From JBFGCM01 sp041581135 (GTDB lineage: Bacteria; Actinomycetota; Acidimicrobiia; Spongiisociales; UBA5794), in assembly GCA_041581135.1 (NCBI GenBank), contig JBFGCM010000140.1, forward strand, positions 1 through 5,361: a stretch of 5,361 nucleotides of DNA. The letters are read 5' to 3'. Numbering within the stretch: position 1 is the first letter of the stretch; every line of letters begins with the position of its first letter. Shown piece after piece: positions 5,082-5,361 of this stretch. The translations under genes and the position numbers were made by a program. Below the pieces are notes generated by a model. That model saw only the letters and a program-made list of their open reading frames with translations, was not told the origin of the DNA and ran no database searches.

Positions 5082-5361
5082 TCATCGTTGGTTCTGGTGG
5101 GCGGCAAGGATCTTTGCGGTGATGGCGGCGAGCTGGCTGATCTCTCGCTCGGTCAGCGCGGAGAAGAGGTGTTGGTCGAGGTCTCGGAGGTGTTGGTCAT
5201 GAGCGGATTGGCACTTCTCGAGGCCTTGCTGGGTGAGTGTCACAGTGACTGCTCGGTTGTCGGTCGGGTCGGTGGTGCGTCGGACAAGCCCGTCGTCTTC
5301 GAGGCCGCTCACGACACGGGAGACGCGGCTCTGGCTGAGAGGCGTGCGGCGGCGGAGTTCG
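5082..5361 (-). CDS. MarR-family transcriptional regulator, N-terminus cut off by the window edge
   Basis: The minus-strand frame is open from the right edge to TGA at 5084-5082, showing the last 92 residues. It reads as the second half of a MarR winged helix: RRRTPLSQSRVSRVVSGLED is the recognition-helix region, GLVRR follows, then the wing DPTDNRAVTVTLTQQG with the typical D-x-R element, and then long C-terminal helices (about 45 residues) that normally form the dimer interface. The GTG at 5312-5310 could be mistaken for a start but lies inside the DNA-binding domain. MarR proteins usually repress their own or a divergent gene, often an efflux pump or detoxifying enzyme, and release DNA on binding a small phenolic or oxidant ligand. 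The promoter and any divergent partner are outside the window, so target and ligand are unknown. It is convergent with the enolase operon. Confidence 0.92.
   Translation of the reverse strand, partial: ELRRRTPLSQSRVSRVVSGLEDDGLVRRTTDPTDNRAVTVTLTQQGLEKCQSAHDQHLRDLDQHLFSALTEREISQLAAITAKILAAHQNQR

Noticed and set aside
4817..5122. A 101-codon + strand open frame in the intergenic region
   Set aside because: No Shine-Dalgarno site, no family resemblance, and it runs antisense into the end of the MarR gene.
1..5361. CRISPR array, complete IS element, rRNA or tRNA genes
   Set aside because: No regularly spaced repeats, transposase motifs or RNA-gene consensus structures are seen on either strand.

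Overview
The window is 5.4 kb of high-GC DNA whose gene order points to an actinomycete. Its core is enolase, then an FtsB/DivIC-type divisome protein, then a DUF501 protein, all on the + strand. This trio is a conserved actinobacterial neighbourhood: Mycobacterium tuberculosis Rv1023-Rv1025 and a similar block in Streptomyces. The enolase and DUF501 sequences look actinobacterial, but I cannot place the organism more finely from the sequence alone.

Layout. Positions 1-176 hold the last 57 codons of a + strand gene, probably a PLP-dependent enzyme of the threonine synthase type. Positions 177-427 hold no intact gene, but there is a coding-like stretch that changes frame near 250 and a strong stem-loop at 360-389. 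Two minus-strand genes follow: a small secreted protein of unknown function (428-853, TTG start behind a strong Shine-Dalgarno site) and a multi-pass membrane acyltransferase of the acyltransferase-3 family (1036-2322). A 157-bp divergent intergenic region separates the acyltransferase from enolase (2480-3745). Enolase overlaps the FtsB-like gene by an ATGA junction (3742-4140), and DUF501 (4144-4713) follows after 3 bases. Positions 4714-5081 hold no credible gene. They contain an AT-rich island (22 G/C in the 60 bases 4771-4830) with perfect palindromes, plus two GC-rich stem-loops. The window ends inside a minus-strand MarR-family regulator (5082 to the right edge) whose N-terminus lies outside.

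How the genes work together. The enolase-FtsB-DUF501 set is almost certainly one transcript, with the first pair translationally coupled. Enolase supplies phosphoenolpyruvate, and the FtsB-like protein is a membrane-anchored coiled-coil part of the septum machinery. DUF501 has no assigned function. In many actinobacteria this set continues into a Ppx/GppA exopolyphosphatase; here it stops after DUF501 and runs into a convergent intergenic region. The acyltransferase and the secreted protein are on the same strand but 182 bp apart, with a candidate terminator between them, so they need not be one operon.

I do not see a clearly new multi-gene system. The items most worth a second look are the palindromic AT-rich island between DUF501 and the MarR gene, the uncharacterised secreted protein with a hairpin next to its ribosome-binding site, the frame-shifted remnant near 180-360, and two unusual substitutions in the enolase.
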